From positions 14,215,289-14,253,148 of the forward strand of contig NC_045146.1 of assembly GCF_008831285.2 (NCBI RefSeq): a stretch of 37,860 nt of DNA, given 5' to 3'. How positions within the stretch are numbered: the stretch's first letter is position 1; each line of letters begins with the position of its first letter. Shown here in pieces: positions 33,890 to 37,860 of this stretch. The stretch comes from Nymphaea colorata. Taxonomy: Eukaryota; Streptophyta; Magnoliopsida; Nymphaeales; Nymphaeaceae. A program made the translations under genes and the position numbers. Under the pieces are notes generated by a model that was not told the origin of the DNA, made no database searches, and worked only from the letters and a program-made list of their open reading frames with translations.

Positions 33890-36800
33890 ATGCATTCGTT
33901 CACATACAGAGCGAACGCTCTCCTGACGTTCTCGGTAACGATTTTGGCCGTGATCTGCGGGCTGGCTTCCCTTACTGACAATTTCAACGTCCCGTCTCCC
34001 ACCGCTGAGATTCAGGTTCCTTTAATCTCTCACTCCCTGGCTTAATCCCTGCATTATTCATTTGGTTTTGTTCGATATTAGAGAACTTGGTTTTCTGCCA
34101 TTTTTCTGCATTCGTTGAATTTATTTTCCTTTGTTGATTTGGGTCGCTTGGTCGGATCTCTTGAGTAATTGGTAGTTATGATGGGAATAAGCGGTCAGAA
34201 GAACGATTTAGAGCCTTTGTTTGAGGGTTTTGAATGAAACAAGACGCCTTCTTCGTGTTGAAGGGACCGGTGGACGCACAAGGCCGCGTTCTTCCGTGCT
34301 TTTTTTCTGATTTTTTTTTATGCCTTCGTTGCGGTTTTGTTGGCCTTTGTGTAACTTCGCTAGTGCTAATCGCAGTTCTCTGTCCGTTCGGCGTAAGAGC
34401 TGAAAAATTAACCTTTTGGGGATTGAGAGGGATGTGAATTCGATTTCACGAAGCTTATGAAAATGAAAAGGTTCATGGATCATATATTGATCTTTGGTAC
34501 GTGGCGTTCTTCGTGCTGGACAATGAGGTTGTTTGCAAAGATGCCACAGAGAAGATCTGGATTGTATGCGTGGTTGTTGATGAATCATTCGTTTAGTACT
34601 TCAATTCATTGGATTGGTAAAGCAATGGTGATACACTTAGTTGGAGCACTTTTTTATTTGAAAAATAAATTAGAACGACAGTTGTTATCTCTTATGTAAT
34701 GGAGTGGTTAGTACTCTTTCTCATGGTTCAAATCGGTATCTTAGGAAATTAAAACTGCAATTTCCTCTATTTCACATAATTATTGGAGTGGTCAGTGCTT
34801 TCGCTCATGTGGGCCTGTGTTTAGGTTGGTATTTTGAACATGATCAAATCGATGAAGGAGTAAGGATACACAAATTTGGACCACCCGGTTTTTCCTTCTA
34901 CACAGACGTTAGAACTATAATTCTTCTCTGTTACGTAATTATAGAGTGGTTAGAACTCTTACTCATGTGCATGAGCGTTCAATTTGATTTGCTGAAGTTG
35001 ATTGGATTGATGAAACAGTGAGGATGCAAAAGGTTGGAGGCTTGGGGTTTCTCTCTTGCTAAGAAATTGCATGTTTTGCGGATCAATGGGAAACATGTCT
35101 TTTGAGTGGATCCTTCTGTCATGAATAATGTGACTAAGTTTATCTCATCCAGTCATCCCTTTAGAATTAGCTGCGGATTCATCCTAGAAGCTGTTGACTG
35201 CACATGTAATTGGTGGAACAGAATGGCACGAGAAAAATTATTTGTTATTATGTGCACAGGTTGGTAGTATGCTGAAATATATGAGGCTTTCAACTTTTTG
35301 TTTCTTAAGCTCATTGTTGTTTCGTCATTTTATGCAACTCCTCTTAGTTTGTTTTTGCACTTTCTGTTTTGCATTTTTTTGTACACCTATGTTCCTTTCT
35401 GGGTGTCTACATCAGAAGCCTAAGTATAATGTCTGTTGAAATTATACTTGGAGAGAACGTGAATCACAGTTTCAGCTATCAGAAGCTCGTGGTTTTCTTT
35501 TGTGATAAACTTAAAATTTAAGTCTTTAACCAAGTATCTTCATATTCTAAGAGCAATAATATTTTATTGATATTAAAATACTAAAGATCGGCCTTACTTG
35601 TTAGTTGTCAGTATTCCAACTTCCAACCATCCATCAGTTACTATCCAAATATTGTATCAATGCGGCAGAGATTAGGAGCTATCATGCAGTACAATGGGCA
35701 TATGGTCATAGTTTGTGCCCCCATTTTTTTTTTTTTTTCTGTAAGTGAATACATTCATTAGTTAGAATGATCGGCGACTGCAACATAGCTATAGCTTTCC
35801 ATTAACAATTTGTTGTGCTTAATACTGCTGAGGTCTTTGTGCATCTATTTTCATGCTGAACAATTTCCATTTGCTTATCGAGATCTGGTAGCTGCTCATT
35901 TTCTTTCAAATTTTCTATTTGTCTTTATAGTTTACACGAGTTTCTTCTTCTTCATGTGCCTTGGAAGCCACCTCTAAATTGAGATACGTTAATGCAGGTG
36001 TTGAACTTCAATCGGTTCCAGAGGCAGCCAAATGGAAATGATGAGGTTATGTCCAGTGATCTACAAGCTCCGTTTTTACTTCAATCTTGTCAAATGCTAC
36101 CGGTGCATAGTATTCGATAGACCCATATGTCATCTTATTCACATTTCAATAATTCTTTAGCTGGTTATTCTCATTATTGGTTCTCTTCCATTTTGTATTT
36201 AGTGTTCTACCCAATTTTGACTTATAAAAAAACTTATCTTTGGATTTATACAATTATGTCTCAGCTTTGTGTTGGGAAGTTTTACGCTTTATTCTTGAAA
36301 CTCTCCGTAGTATTTTTTTCCAAGGTTTATTCAGGTGACAACTCTAAAATGCACTGGTTTATTTCATGAAGCCTGTTTCTTGCACTGCATGGCAAAATTG
36401 AGTCACTATAAAAGGTTGAGAGATGAAAACCAAGGGCCGGCATGAAGCCTGAATGCATTTTGAATCTGAGAAACTTTGTCGCATAGTTAAAGCTTTAACT
36501 CTCGTTTCTTGATTGAGAGTATTGGTGTATGATGTTTTCCCTTTCTTGTTGGTTTTGTTTTTCTTGTTGAGCTTAATGAGAAAGCAAACAAAAAGGAATT
36601 AGATTCACTGCAAAGAGAGGATGTAGTTAAGCAGATAAGAATACTCACCAGTAAATTGTCCAATATCGTATGGCGGAATAGCTAGTACATTCTGCAAGTT
36701 AACAATTAGAATGGTGTATGTTTGACGATTGGTATGTCTAGATTGAGGTTTTAAGTGTAATATAATTTACCTCATGTGCAGGTCAGTCTAACTTTGAGCA

Positions 36801-37860
36801 TATCAGCAGACCTACAATCTCTGTTCACATGGAACACAAAGCAGGTCCGTCCATATTGAGAATTTGTGGGAATGTTTAGTTTAATAGTACGATACTGCTG
36901 CTTCCAATGCTTCCTGACATTATTTTTTACCAATGTCTCTGATTTTTGTTTATACATTTATGAAGCCAGTGTTAGCTTTATGTTAGCTTTACAATAGATT
37001 TATGTTTTATTTATGTAAGGAAGAGCAAGGCTTGACAATACAGGGAGTTGGATGTGGGGATGTCCCAGGAAATCATTAGGAGTAACATAGCACAGAAAAG
37101 ATAGTGATCAAAATTAATCATTTATTTAGTGTAGATTTTCCATTGATCCTTTCATATGCTGTGCTATTGAAATGTCCACGCACTTTCTTCTTGTACAAAA
37201 GTTGCAAGCACTCCATTGTATATGAACGCTAATCTTGGTCAGCATTGTGAATATTTATGCATACATATTATTTGCCCCATGATGGCCTCCAAAAATCGGC
37301 TTATATGAGGACAAATTGGCCCATATCTGCTGATGCAGGCTGATATATTAATTAAAAAATTAAATAATTTAAAATTTAAATTTACCCTTCCTAAGGCTGA
37401 TAAGGACTGAGGTTTATCTGTGGTACACATTGGTTTTCTTGGTTCCAGATACAAGATGAAAACCGATATCTAAAACATTGATATGTTTGGTTTGTTTCTC
37501 CACTCTGTTTATCAAGTTTTCCCACAAGGCACATAACTTGCTTTTTGGTTATAATGTTGCTTAGAGAAGCTTGAAATAAGTTTGAATTTCTTTTTATTGG
37601 TAGTTGGCTTGCACGCAAAATCTGATTTGGCCTTTCTATTTATGTACAGGCTTCCTGATTAAGCTTGTACACATGTCGATTTATAAATTTTTTGCAGTTA
37701 ATTTCTTTCTACTCCCAGATGTAATTGATCTTGCAGATATTTCATGGGGTTTTAAATATTAATGACTGCTTGTCATGTCATATTGTGTAATTGTAGGTTT
37801 TTGTGTTTGTGGCTGCTGAGTATGAAACACCACAGAACTCGTTAAATCAGGTATCCTTGT
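33890..37860 (+). CDS. SPCS3: Signal peptidase complex subunit 3 (SPC22/23 family), 5' part
   Basis: Coding exons seen: 33890-34015, 35998-36045, 36782-36844 and 37797 to the window edge. All introns are phase 0 with GT-AG borders; the first intron is about 2 kb. The visible product, about 100 residues, begins [20 protein letters not shown] and contains one hydrophobic segment at about residues 10-28 near the N-terminus, the type II anchor of this family. [27 protein letters not shown] and [21 protein letters not shown] follow, matching the plant SPC3 proteins (about 167 residues). The fourth exon probably continues past 37860: the GTATCC after CAG at 37850 encodes the conserved V-S of NQVSLW and need not be a splice donor. 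Known role: an ER membrane subunit facing the lumen that helps the signal peptidase complex cleave signal peptides. The C-terminal part lies beyond the window. Confidence 0.95.
34016..35997 (+). other. SPC3 intron 1
   Basis: A 1982-base AT-rich intron after the exon encoding the membrane anchor, with donor CAG|GTTCCT and acceptor AATGCAG. A T run lies at 35725-35739. Open frames inside it are short and carry no motifs. The other visible introns (36046-36781 and 36845-37796) are similar AT-rich sequence. Confidence 0.75.

Noticed and set aside
37850-37856. Splice donor CAG|GTATCC at the end of SPC3 exon 4
   Set aside because: Reading through gives the conserved V-S-L after NSLNQ, as in other plant SPC3 proteins, so the exon most likely continues.
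1-37860. CRISPR array, operon-like cluster or biosynthetic gene cluster
   Set aside because: No regularly spaced direct repeats of that type were seen, the genes are intron-containing plant genes, and the three recognised genes have unrelated housekeeping or stress roles.

Overview
This window looks like nuclear DNA of a flowering plant. The genes have GT-AG introns with AT-rich plant-like bodies, the best protein matches I recognise are plant proteins, and the long gene-free stretches carry plant-type repeats (hAT remnants, MITE-like elements, SINE-like retroposons, AT and CT microsatellites). I cannot name the species from the sequence.

Layout. Bases 1-588 (+) hold the 3' end of a heavy-metal-associated isoprenylated plant protein (HIPP) gene ending in a CaaX box. 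About 24 kb follow (589-25102) in which I find no intact gene. That stretch contains a SINE-like retroposon with target-site duplications (about 5870-6093), a GC-rich fold-back element (about 9805-10160), a short perfect hairpin (10955-10991), two MITE-like elements (about 11514-11841 and 12671-12806), a GC-rich promoter-like island (about 15.7-16.65 kb), a decayed hAT transposase (about 19470-20037), a 94-bp hAT-type miniature element with a perfect 8-bp target-site duplication (21039-21132), a broken EDGP/basic-7S-globulin-type aspartic-protease-like pseudogene (22744-23356), and a 360-bp element with inverted-repeat-like ends (24115-24474).

Bases 25103-31034 (-) hold a complete WDR12/Ytm1 gene: 13 coding exons whose phases all agree, giving a 441-residue protein with an NLE domain and seven WD40 repeats. 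It belongs to the PeBoW complex of 60S ribosome biogenesis. After a 2.9-kb divergent intergenic region, 33890 to the right edge (+) holds the first four coding exons of signal peptidase complex subunit 3 (SPC22/23 family), which is cut by the window end.

The three genes do housekeeping or stress-related jobs that are not obviously linked: metal or protein binding at membranes, ribosome assembly, and ER signal-peptide cleavage. I see no operon-like or cluster-like logic and no evidence of a new biological system. The more interesting material is the layered set of mobile-element relics and the pseudogene in the intergenic region.
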